From: Candidatus Iainarchaeum sp.
GTDB lineage: Archaea > Iainarchaeota > Iainarchaeia > Iainarchaeales > JAGVWC01
Length of the DNA: 50,047 nt
NCBI GenBank assembly: GCA_018304465.1
Contig: JAGVWC010000006.1
Location: 1-50,047, forward strand
Direction: 5' to 3'
The notes beneath the pieces are model-generated. The model had not been told where the DNA came from, searched no databases, and worked only from the letters and a program-made list of their open reading frames with translations. The translations under genes were made by a program, and so were the position numbers. This document shows positions 28,990 through 36,851 of this stretch, piece by piece (positions within the stretch are counted from its first letter, which is position 1; each line of letters starts with the position of its first letter).

Positions 28990-31740
28990 ATGAAAAGCCA
29001 ATTAGAGGAAGTCAACGAAGCCGAAGTCGCGGTGTTCAAGAAAAACCTCAAAAAAATGGAACAATACCGCGGACGCGGAACCGAATTGATCAGTGTCTAC
29101 ATTCCCGAAAACGCGGACCGCGGAAGCGTCATGGGACAACTCACCGAAGAACTCTCGCAAAGCTCCAACATCAAATCCCCAAGCACCCGCAAAAACGTGC
29201 AAGGCGCGTTACGCAAAATCAGCCAGTTTCTCAAAAGCATCGATTTCAAAATTCCCGCCCGCGGCATCGTGGTGTTTGCGGGAAACGTTTCTCCCGTTGA
29301 AGGACGAAGCGATTTGCGCTTGTTCACGATTCACCCGCCCAAAGATCTTAAAACGAAATTATACTGGTGCGACTCGCAGTTCCATTTGGAACCCTTAAAA
29401 GACATGGTGAAAAGCACGGACATTTACGCCATCATCGTGCTGGACAAACGCGAAGCAACGGTCGCGGTTCTCACCGGAAAAAAATTCGACATCGTCGGAC
29501 ACTTCACCAGCATGGTCGCGGGAAAATCACGCGCCGGAGGACAATGCCTCAGCTCAGACACATTAATTCCATTGCCCGATGGCGATATCATCGAAATGAA
29601 AGACACGCATAATCCGCTCGGGGTATTGTCAGGAGACTTTGAAAAAAGCAGCATCATACCCTCGGCGGTGACCGACAAATGGGAAACCGAGAAAACGCCG
29701 CTAAAGATTGTAACGAAATATCCTCGCTTTGAGATTCAAAGCTCCAAAGACCATACTTTTTTCGTTCTTGAAAACGGAAAAGTAATTGAAAAAAAAGCAG
29801 AAAATCTGAAAGTAAAAGACCGGTTATTGTTTCCCGAAAAAATAACCATATTTGGAAAATACCAACCGCTTCAAACCCAGTTCTTTAATTCATACCAAAT
29901 ATCCAAAGCCGGAAGAGAGCTATTGATTGCCAAACGCCTTGAAAAAAAATGGGGACAAACGCAATTTGGAAAACGAATCGGAATTACGCAAACAGGAGTA
30001 TCCATTGTTGAGCGAGCAAAAAGCAATATTCGCCATGACTTGCTAATACAGTACCTGCTCGCTTTGGAGATTCCGTTCGAATCCTTTGTATATACTTATT
30101 GCACCCCGCTCCAGAATCACCGTCTTCCGCCGATATTGGACATTCCATTAGCCCAATTTATCGGATATTGGATCGGGGATGGAAACACCGAAAAAGAAAG
30201 GGTTTGTCTATCCGAGCAAGACCCGCAACTTTCGAACTACTATGCCGAGCATGCAAAAAAATTATTCAACGCCAATGTGCAAGTAAAGCACCGAAAAGAA
30301 AAAGGATATTTTGAAACCCGCATCTATGGAAAACCCATTGTGAAATTCCTTCAATCCGAGTTCCCCGAAAAACACGGCGCACTCGAATCGGAGATTCCCA
30401 AAAAAGTTTTGCGCTCTCCCGATAATGTCGTTGCCGCTTTTTTGAAGGGAATATTCGACGCGGAAGGATATGTATCCGACCGCGGGTTAGGACTCGGAAT
30501 CAACAACAAAAAGCTCGCCAAGCAACTCCAATTGGCATTACTCCGTTTCGGCATTATCACTTCAGTACATCCATATGATAACCGGCGGAATCCATATTCA
30601 AAGAACATCCGCTACACGCTTCAAACCCGGGAGACTAGATCATTAGAACTATTCCAAAAACAAATCGGCTTTTCATCCGAAGCCAAAAATAAAAAACTGA
30701 ATGCGCACATACAGAAAGGAAACACTCGAAGCGTCGTGCGCCAAATCCCCACACCCGGAAGCGAAGTTAGAAAAATTATTGAAAAAAATGGCTGGAAAAA
30801 ACAACGGTTCATTTCATCCAATATGTATCTCCAAGACCGCCGAAATATCAGTAAGCAAGCCTTCGAACGAACCATCCTGGCCAAAACAAAAACAAATCCG
30901 ACGCTGTATCAAGAAATTGAAAAAATAGCCGAACAGGAACTCATGCCAGTCGAAATTTTCCGTATCACGGGATCCGATACTCCCATTTCAATGGTGGATA
31001 TTAGCGTACAAAACCAAAACTTCGTTGCGGGGGGACTCATCGTACACAATTCGAGCGTTCGCTTCGAGCACTTGCGCGAAGAAGCCGCCAAAGACTTCTT
31101 CAAAAAAGTATCCGAAAAAACCAACCAGATTTTTTCCGATTATCAGGACAAGCTTAAAGGCCTCATCATCGGCGGACCGGGTCGCACCAAACACGAGTTT
31201 TTGGAACGCGAACTCCTCGATTACCGCTTAAAAGAAAAAATCATGGGAATCCTCGACTGCTCGTACACCGATGAAAGCGGCATCCGCGAAATCGTTCAAA
31301 AATCCGAAGATTTGCTTAAAGACGCGGAAATCACGCATGAACGCCAAATCGTCAACGAGTTCTTCGAAAAAATCGTCAAAGGCGACTTGGCGACCTATGG
31401 TCAAAAAGAAGTCGAAAACGCGTTGGATATCGGAAAAGCATCCATCCTTCTCATTTCCGAGGCATTGGAGTGGATTGTTCTCAAAAAACGCTGCGACAAA
31501 GAGGATTTCGACGAGGAAATCATCATCAAAGACCCCTTGAATTTCGATGAAAGCAAGGAAAGATGCTCAAAATGCGGCGGACCCATTGAAATATTGGAGC
31601 AAGTCGACTATGTGGATTGGATGATGGAAAAAACCAAATCCATCGGAGCCGAAACCCGCGTCATCAGCCGCGAAACCCCCGAAGGCGAAACCTTTTTCAA
31701 AGGATTCGGAGGCATCGGCGCCATTTTACGCTACAAATAA
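28990..31740 (+). CDS. prf1: Peptide chain release factor aRF1 (intein-containing precursor)
   Basis: A 916-residue frame; 414 residues form the release factor once 502 intein residues are removed. This is the normal length of archaeal aRF1. Stop-codon reading motifs are present: NIKS at residues 60-63 and YWCDSQF (YxCxxxF) at 125-131. The hydrolysis motif GGQ is at 183-185. The C-terminal domain includes CSKCGGPIEIL. Exteins rejoin as SRAGGQ plus SSVRFEHLREEAAK, matching intact aRF1 proteins. The factor enters the ribosomal A site at UAA, UAG or UGA and triggers release of the peptide. The host gene is essential, so protein splicing is required for termination. TruD follows after 18 bases. 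Confidence 0.95.
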   Translation: MKSQLEEVNEAEVAVFKKNLKKMEQYRGRGTELISVYIPENADRGSVMGQLTEELSQSSNIKSPSTRKNVQGALRKISQFLKSIDFKIPARGIVVFAGNVSPVEGRSDLRLFTIHPPKDLKTKLYWCDSQFHLEPLKDMVKSTDIYAIIVLDKREATVAVLTGKKFDIVGHFTSMVAGKSRAGGQCLSSDTLIPLPDGDIIEMKDTHNPLGVLSGDFEKSSIIPSAVTDKWETEKTPLKIVTKYPRFEIQSSKDHTFFVLENGKVIEKKAENLKVKDRLLFPEKITIFGKYQPLQTQFFNSYQISKAGRELLIAKRLEKKWGQTQFGKRIGITQTGVSIVERAKSNIRHDLLIQYLLALEIPFESFVYTYCTPLQNHRLPPILDIPLAQFIGYWIGDGNTEKERVCLSEQDPQLSNYYAEHAKKLFNANVQVKHRKEKGYFETRIYGKPIVKFLQSEFPEKHGALESEIPKKVLRSPDNVVAAFLKGIFDAEGYVSDRGLGLGINNKKLAKQLQLALLRFGIITSVHPYDNRRNPYSKNIRYTLQTRETRSLELFQKQIGFSSEAKNKKLNAHIQKGNTRSVVRQIPTPGSEVRKIIEKNGWKKQRFISSNMYLQDRRNISKQAFERTILAKTKTNPTLYQEIEKIAEQELMPVEIFRITGSDTPISMVDISVQNQNFVAGGLIVHNSSVRFEHLREEAAKDFFKKVSEKTNQIFSDYQDKLKGLIIGGPGRTKHEFLERELLDYRLKEKIMGILDCSYTDESGIREIVQKSEDLLKDAEITHERQIVNEFFEKIVKGDLATYGQKEVENALDIGKASILLISEALEWIVLKKRCDKEDFDEEIIIKDPLNFDESKERCSKCGGPIEILEQVDYVDWMMEKTKSIGAETRVISRETPEGETFFKGFGGIGAILRYK
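29545..31050 (+). mobile_element. Intein with LAGLIDADG homing endonuclease in aRF1
   Basis: 502 residues, from Cys1 (CLSSDTLIPLPDG) to Asn502 (GGLIVHN), followed by Ser+1 of the extein. Splicing block B is SSKDHTFFV, with His at intein residue 70. Blocks F and G are VDISVQNQNFVAGGLIVHN. A helix-turn-helix-like insert lies at about residues 128-160 (FGKRIGITQTGVSIVERAKS). The two endonuclease motifs are IGYWIGDG (206-213) and LKGIFDAEGYV (300-310), both with the acidic residues present. Codon use in the intein is more A/T-rich than in the exteins, consistent with later arrival. The insertion lies precisely after GGQ. Endonuclease activity is likely but not proven. Confidence 0.93.
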
Positions 31741-31758
31741 CCGAACGGAAAACAAACC

Positions 31759-33012
31759 ATGACCACTGTTTTTTCAACCCAAAGCCAAGGCATCGGCGGT
31801 ACCCTCAAATACCGCTACAGCGACTTTTTAGTCGAAGAAATCCAGCCCAATGGAAAGCCCTGTGAAATCAAGCGTTTTTTTGGGGACACCGGATTGGACA
31901 ACGCCACCCCCATTCAAGCACCCGAAAAACCCCTCGACCGCGCCCAAAGCCATCTGCACTGCGACCTTGAAAAATACAACTGTGATATTCCCATGGCACT
32001 CGCGCATTTATCGCGTTTCTTACACGTCAGCAAAAAACGCGTCGGATACGCGGGACTCAAAGACAAACGCGCCATTACCTGCCAGCGCATTTCCTTATTC
32101 GATCCCGATTTAAAACAATTGGAACGCTTCCGCTCGCGCATGATGGATTTACGCAATTTTGAATGGTCCGACCAACGCATCGAAATCGGAGACCTCAGCG
32201 GAAACCGGTTCACCATCACGATCCGAAACATCGATCTTGGCCGCGACGAAATCCAAAACCGAATCAACGAATTCGAACGCCAAGCCGAAACCATCGGGGT
32301 CGCCAATTACTTTGGCGAACAACGCTTCGGCGGCATCCGACAAAATACGCATTTGGTCGGAAAACTCTTGCTCAAAGGAAAACTCGACGAAGGCATCTTG
32401 CTGTACCTGACGCACTTATCCGAAAAAGAAAGCCCTGAACTCACCGAAATCCGGAAAAAACTGGCGGCCGACCATGATTTTGGTTTTGCCCTCAAAGCGT
32501 TTCCCCAAAAATACCGGTTTGAACGCGCCATGCTCCAACACCTGCACAACAACCCCAACGATTATGCCGGCGCGCTCCAAAAACTCCCCAAACACCTGCG
32601 GTACTTGTTCACCCACGCCTGGCAATCGCATTTGTTCAATGAACTATTATCCAAACGCATGCAAAGCGGCATCGGACTCCAACCGATTCCAAAAGACAAA
32701 ATCGAAAACGGAGAAATCATGCACCCGTTGCTTGGATTCGATTCTATCCTGGACGAAGGAAAACTCGGCGCACTCGAACAAGAAGTACTAATCGAAAACG
32801 ATTTTTCCCTGCCCGAATTCAAAAGCACCAAAATCCCCGAAATCTCCTCGGCCGGAAGCCACCGGCAAATCAGCGTCAAACCAAAAAACTGGAAAACCCT
32901 CGCAATCCAAGACGACGAATATTTTCCGGGAAAACAAAAAGCCACCGTATCGTTTGAACTCGTCAAAGGAACCTATGCGACAACCGTGTTAAACGAACTG
33001 ATGAAAAACTAA
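31759..33012 (+). CDS. truD: tRNA pseudouridine synthase TruD
   Basis: A 417-residue TruD-family enzyme. The catalytic Asp102 is in GYAGLKDKRA. The family segments FLVEEIQPNG, NYFGEQRFGG (about residue 183-192) and YLFTHAWQSHLFN follow. TruD makes pseudouridine at position 13 of tRNA in bacteria; archaeal and eukaryotic relatives (Pus7) modify more sites. It starts 18 bases after aRF1 and is probably cotranscribed. Its last 4 bases overlap the convergent thioredoxin-like gene. Length and motifs are complete. Confidence 0.95.
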   Translation: MTTVFSTQSQGIGGTLKYRYSDFLVEEIQPNGKPCEIKRFFGDTGLDNATPIQAPEKPLDRAQSHLHCDLEKYNCDIPMALAHLSRFLHVSKKRVGYAGLKDKRAITCQRISLFDPDLKQLERFRSRMMDLRNFEWSDQRIEIGDLSGNRFTITIRNIDLGRDEIQNRINEFERQAETIGVANYFGEQRFGGIRQNTHLVGKLLLKGKLDEGILLYLTHLSEKESPELTEIRKKLAADHDFGFALKAFPQKYRFERAMLQHLHNNPNDYAGALQKLPKHLRYLFTHAWQSHLFNELLSKRMQSGIGLQPIPKDKIENGEIMHPLLGFDSILDEGKLGALEQEVLIENDFSLPEFKSTKIPEISSAGSHRQISVKPKNWKTLAIQDDEYFPGKQKATVSFELVKGTYATTVLNELMKN

Positions 33013-33677
33013 TTTTGAAACAAAACGACTTTGTCATCACAGGACACAATGGAAAGCAACTTGTTCTGATCCGTAAGCGAACCCAACACGACATTGTTGT
33101 CGATGACAAGCGACGGCACCGCGGTAACGCCATACTGGGCCTGGATTAACGGAACCAAATCCACGTCTTCGTCCACCGCCAAAGCAAAAATCTTGACATT
33201 TGGACACTTTTCCCGCACGACTTCCAAAATTTCCCCTTGCACCTGACACTCCGCACACGGGGGATGCGTCCGATAAAAATACAACACAGACACCACGTTG
33301 GTGCGGCACTTTTGCTTTAACATCGTCGTGTACAACCAAAGTTCGATCCGGTTCAATAAGTATTTTTTCTTCAAGGAACCGTAATTTCCCAGCAAGTTCG
33401 CGTTTTCAAACGCCGCAAGCTTCGAAAAAAATAAATCCCCTTCATTCGAACGAATCGTCGCGCTTTTGTCGATGACTTCGCAAAACGCCGAGCTTTCGGA
33501 AGGATCAAACACCTGATTGTGGAAAAACAAAATCCGATTGGTTTCCGATTCCAGCGAAAGCGAATCGATTTCGCCGTTCAAAACCGAAATACGCGAATCA
33601 TCCATCAACCAAACCGTCGCAAAAACCACGGCCAAAATCGCGGCCGTGACCAACCCCGCCTGCACATACCGATTCAT
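33009..33677 (-). CDS. Membrane-anchored thioredoxin-fold protein
   Basis: A 222-residue protein. The N-terminal helix at residues 8-25 anchors it, placing the rest outside the cytoplasm. The redox site is PPCAECQV (Cys141, Cys144), with the cis-proline at AVPS (Pro188), as in thioredoxin-fold proteins. Other cysteines (near residues 66, 124, 158 and 214) could form structural disulfides. It might reduce or form disulfides in envelope proteins. It follows the glycosyltransferase gene with a one-base gap, and the S-layer gene lies upstream on the same strand, which fits envelope assembly. The exact role is inferred. Confidence 0.8.
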   Translation of the reverse strand: MNRYVQAGLVTAAILAVVFATVWLMDDSRISVLNGEIDSLSLESETNRILFFHNQVFDPSESSAFCEVIDKSATIRSNEGDLFFSKLAAFENANLLGNYGSLKKKYLLNRIELWLYTTMLKQKCRTNVVSVLYFYRTHPPCAECQVQGEILEVVREKCPNVKIFALAVDEDVDLVPLIQAQYGVTAVPSLVIDNNVVLGSLTDQNKLLSIVSCDDKVVLFQN

Positions 33678-33678
33678 T

Positions 33679-34998
33679 TCACCACGACCGTTTGGAAGCC
33701 TTCAATTCCTTGAACAGGCTAATCGTATACACAAAAGAAATCATGAGAGGATAAAAAAAGATCGAAACCAACGCCGGCAAAAACATCGAAGCCGTCGACT
33801 TTATGTGAATCATTGAAATACTGTGCTTGAAAAAAACGTACCACACCGCAACCGCGACCACGACGAATACAGCCAAAGAATTAATCGTAAAATTCTCGAA
33901 AACAAACCGAATTAAGGGAAAATGATTCACGGACAAGGAATACTGCAACTGCAAAAACCACTGGTAAATGCCATAAAAAATCAGGCCCCAAATCACGACA
34001 AACGAAAGCAAAATCATCGAAACGAACACGGCGAGCGCGGGAAAGAAAAAACGCCCGAACTCGTTTAACGAAGGACTCAAAAACATGTTCTTGTACTTGA
34101 CCAGATTAAAAATCGTTCCACGATACCAGCGCACCCGTTGCTTATACAAACCCATTAACGTCGCGGGAACATCCGTCGGAACCTGGGTGGGACAATACTC
34201 CAACGCAAACCCGTGACTATGCAACCGCAACGCGATTTCCATGTCCTCCGTCAGATTATCCTCGTCAAACCCCTTGATGGCCACCAGCGCTTTGCGCGAA
34301 AACACCGTCAAAGGACCCGGTGCCACGTACAACCCATCCAATTGCGCCGCGACCTTGGAATAAAAACCAAAACCCGAAAAATACTCGACTTGCTGCATCC
34401 GCTGCACAAACGTTTTCGGATTCGCCACCGTAATAAACGGCGTCACGGCCCCCACGTTTTTTTTCACGAAAAAACGCGGAACACAATCCAACAAAACATT
34501 GGGATTCGGATACGTGTCCGAATCAACACACACGATCAAATCCGACTTCACCTTTTTGATCATTTGGTTCAATCCCTTGGCTTTTCCAATATTGGTCGGC
34601 TGACGAAACACTTTGACGGACTTGAATTTTTTCAAAATTTCGGCCGTATTGTCCGTGGAACCATCATCAATCACCCACACAGTGAATTTTTTGGGATAAT
34701 TCATTTTCAGAACCGCGGAAAGACACGCGCCAAGCGATTTTGCGGAATTATAACTTGGAATCAACACCGAAACCGAAGGAAAACGCTTGAGTTTCAAAGG
34801 CAGCACCACCGGCTCGTTTTGATCCGTTAAAACATAAAAAACCGTGATGTACAATCCAATGGACGCCACCAGAATATAGTACGCTTTCGAATACTCCGGA
34901 TTGAAAAAAATAAACAAAAAAATCGACGCTAAAACAACGAGCGCCACCGCGAACAACAAAATATTCCGCAATCCGATCCGCTGTTCCTGAAAAGTCAT
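33679..34998 (-). CDS. Family 2 glycosyltransferase, membrane processive type
   Basis: About 439 residues from MTFQEQRIGL. Two N-terminal membrane helices (13-32, 41-57) are followed by a GT-A domain. DDGSTD (111-116), VDSD (158-161), TED (250-252) and QRVRW (287-291) are the nucleotide, metal, base and acceptor motifs of processive GT2 enzymes such as cellulose, chitin and hyaluronan synthases. Three or four helices close the protein. It would extend a polysaccharide or glycan at the membrane from a nucleotide sugar. It is coupled with the thioredoxin-like gene downstream. The sugar and product are not predictable. Confidence 0.9.
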   Translation of the reverse strand: MTFQEQRIGLRNILLFAVALVVLASIFLFIFFNPEYSKAYYILVASIGLYITVFYVLTDQNEPVVLPLKLKRFPSVSVLIPSYNSAKSLGACLSAVLKMNYPKKFTVWVIDDGSTDNTAEILKKFKSVKVFRQPTNIGKAKGLNQMIKKVKSDLIVCVDSDTYPNPNVLLDCVPRFFVKKNVGAVTPFITVANPKTFVQRMQQVEYFSGFGFYSKVAAQLDGLYVAPGPLTVFSRKALVAIKGFDEDNLTEDMEIALRLHSHGFALEYCPTQVPTDVPATLMGLYKQRVRWYRGTIFNLVKYKNMFLSPSLNEFGRFFFPALAVFVSMILLSFVVIWGLIFYGIYQWFLQLQYSLSVNHFPLIRFVFENFTINSLAVFVVVAVAVWYVFFKHSISMIHIKSTASMFLPALVSIFFYPLMISFVYTISLFKELKASKRSW

Positions 34999-35058
34999 TG
35001 CAACACGCCCACTACAACCCAATTACTTGTTTTTCGAATAAAACCCTTTGGGTGCAAC

Positions 35059-35712
35059 TTATTGCACCGATCCCGCCATTCCGTTCACGGCATCGATCAC
35101 GGACTGGGCATTTGGAAATCCGCGCGAGATCACCCAAAATGACAAGTTATTCAGGGAATCAAAATCTTTTGACTGCACCGAGACGGATCCCTTTTCGAAC
35201 ACCGCGAGGTTTTTTTCCCGCGACGGATCCGGCCACTTGATCAAAACCTTTTTTCCCGAAAAATCATTCACAAACGACAAGCATTCGTCTTTGGTCAATT
35301 CCACGTCGCGCAACACGTCCCCCATGTTCGAGCGACAACCGAGTAAAGTTCCTTTTGAATCGTGTTCGAAATACAGCATCGTGACGTTTTTCTGATTTCC
35401 GATCAACACGACGGAAAACAAATTCGCGGCATTGGCCAGATACGGATTGGCGAGGCCTTCGCCGTTACGCAACTCCACCCCCACCAAATACTGGGTGTCC
35501 GAAGAAAACAACGAAATTTCGTTTGGAATCGGACCCGAATTCGATCCCAGCATTAAAGAGGGGGTTTCTTCCACAAAACGAAACGGCTGATACGTCAAAA
35601 CCGCAACCGCGGCCACCAACATGAGAATCAAAACAACCAAAAAACCCGCGATGAACTTCCAATTCATCTTTTTTTCCGAAACGGAATTCGAAGCACTTTT
35701 CGTCACAGCCAT
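35059..35712 (-). CDS. Unrecognised single-pass membrane protein
   Basis: A 217-residue protein with a short basic cytosolic start (MAVTKSASNSVSEKKMNWK) and one membrane helix (about residues 18-41, GFLVVLILMLVAAVAVLTY). A soluble outer domain follows with two cysteines (GCRSNMG, DECLSF). No known motif is seen. ATTTAAAAGA lies about 26 bases before the ATG, a leaderless arrangement. It sits between the glycosyltransferase and the S-layer gene on the same strand, so a surface or envelope role is likely but only by position. Confidence 0.75.
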   Translation of the reverse strand: MAVTKSASNSVSEKKMNWKFIAGFLVVLILMLVAAVAVLTYQPFRFVEETPSLMLGSNSGPIPNEISLFSSDTQYLVGVELRNGEGLANPYLANAANLFSVVLIGNQKNVTMLYFEHDSKGTLLGCRSNMGDVLRDVELTKDECLSFVNDFSGKKVLIKWPDPSREKNLAVFEKGSVSVQSKDFDSLNNLSFWVISRGFPNAQSVIDAVNGMAGSVQ

Positions 35713-35803
35713 ATACCAAATCCCCAAAAAAACTCTTTTAAATGCCCGCTAATGACCCGCAAAACCCCAAAGAAAACGCAGATTAAGAAGATGAAAACAG
35801 GTT

Positions 35804-35846
35804 AAAAAAAAATAGAAGAAGAGAGGAGAGCCAAAACTCTCCTCTC
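35804..35846 (-). terminator. Terminator hairpin of the S-layer gene
   Basis: GAGAGGAGAG 35821-35830 and CTCTCCTCTC 35837-35846 form a perfect 10-base stem with a 6-base loop. On the minus strand it is followed by a T-rich run ending in nine Ts (35804-35812). It lies 15 bases after the S-layer stop. A strong hairpin plus T tract fits a terminator for an abundant mRNA. Confidence 0.8.
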
Positions 35847-35861
35847 ACGAAATTATCGGAT

Positions 35862-36851
35862 TTACTGAACGAGTGCGTCCAAGGTGTTAATAAGGTCTTG
35901 GGCTGCGCGTCCGGTATCGTCCGCAGTGTATCCGGCTACAATCATGTCGCCGTTAGGCAACTTCTCGGCCTTCATATCGCCCGACTTTGTCAACGCGTCT
36001 TGCAGCGTCGTATTGTCGGCCAATGTGAGGTTTCGAGCTAGGCTGTTGACCAGGTATCCGCCTACGATGATGACTTTTCCGGCCGGGCGAGTCACGTCGG
36101 TAAACACCAAGTTTCCTTGGAGTGGTACGACTTTCTCGTAGCTGGCGGGGGTACAGGCGCCTCCTGCGGCGCAAGTTCCAGTCACATTGGTGACGGTTAC
36201 TTTGGTTCCTGACGGGGTCGTCTGGGTTGTGTTCAAAGTCAGACCCGTCAAGTCATCTCCGCCGGTCGGCGTGGTCGTCGTGGCTGATCCACCAACGATC
36301 AAATCGATGTAGCGGCGATTCTGCGGCATAGTTGCGGTTACAACACCGTCGGCCAAAACGACTTTCGATCCCCAATCGGTGTAGGCTTGGTGGAGATAGG
36401 GTTCGTCGTTTCGCAACGACATGCTATATTCCCATGTTCCGTTGAAGTTGACGTCCGAAGAGTAGTTTGAGAGGTTCACATTCGGGAACGTCACGGTTTT
36501 GTGGGTAGCAGAGTCGATGTATACGTTCATGTCGTAGGTGCCCGTGGTGTTGTTTTCGTCGATTGCAAGCTGCGCGACAGAGAACGAATTATCCGCTGGG
36601 TTTCCGCCAATGTCCAAGACATCGGGGAAGTAGTATTGCGGATCGGTTGAGATGATTTGTCCCAATTCACCGGTGTCGGTTCCAAACAGTCGGACATGCT
36701 TGTTGTATTCCGCGGTCATGGTTTGGGCATCCAACAACAACCATACGCTCGGCGAGTAAGTCTCGTTCACGTAGAGGGCGTAGTTGTAGGTTTGGCTGTT
36801 GGCTCCTTCCAAAACGACGGGTGATGCGCGGTAAGCTAGTGGAAAGTCCAC
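35862..36851 (-). CDS. S-layer protein, C-terminal part (frameshifted)
   Basis: The C-terminal 330 residues of the S-layer protein, read in a second frame. It ends with the S_layer_C-type segment: VIIVGGYLVNSLARN and later AAQDLINTLDALVQ. The apparent GTG start at 36851 (VDFPLAYRASPVV) is an artefact of the frame change, because no ribosome-binding site precedes it and the sequence continues the N-terminal part. Removing one base near 36846-36858 would join the two frames. Whether this is a sequencing error, a real mutation or programmed frameshifting cannot be decided here. Confidence 0.85.
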   Translation of the reverse strand: MDFPLAYRASPVVLEGANSQTYNYALYVNETYSPSVWLLLDAQTMTAEYNKHVRLFGTDTGELGQIISTDPQYYFPDVLDIGGNPADNSFSVAQLAIDENNTTGTYDMNVYIDSATHKTVTFPNVNLSNYSSDVNFNGTWEYSMSLRNDEPYLHQAYTDWGSKVVLADGVVTATMPQNRRYIDLIVGGSATTTTPTGGDDLTGLTLNTTQTTPSGTKVTVTNVTGTCAAGGACTPASYEKVVPLQGNLVFTDVTRPAGKVIIVGGYLVNSLARNLTLADNTTLQDALTKSGDMKAEKLPNGDMIVAGYTADDTGRAAQDLINTLDALVQ

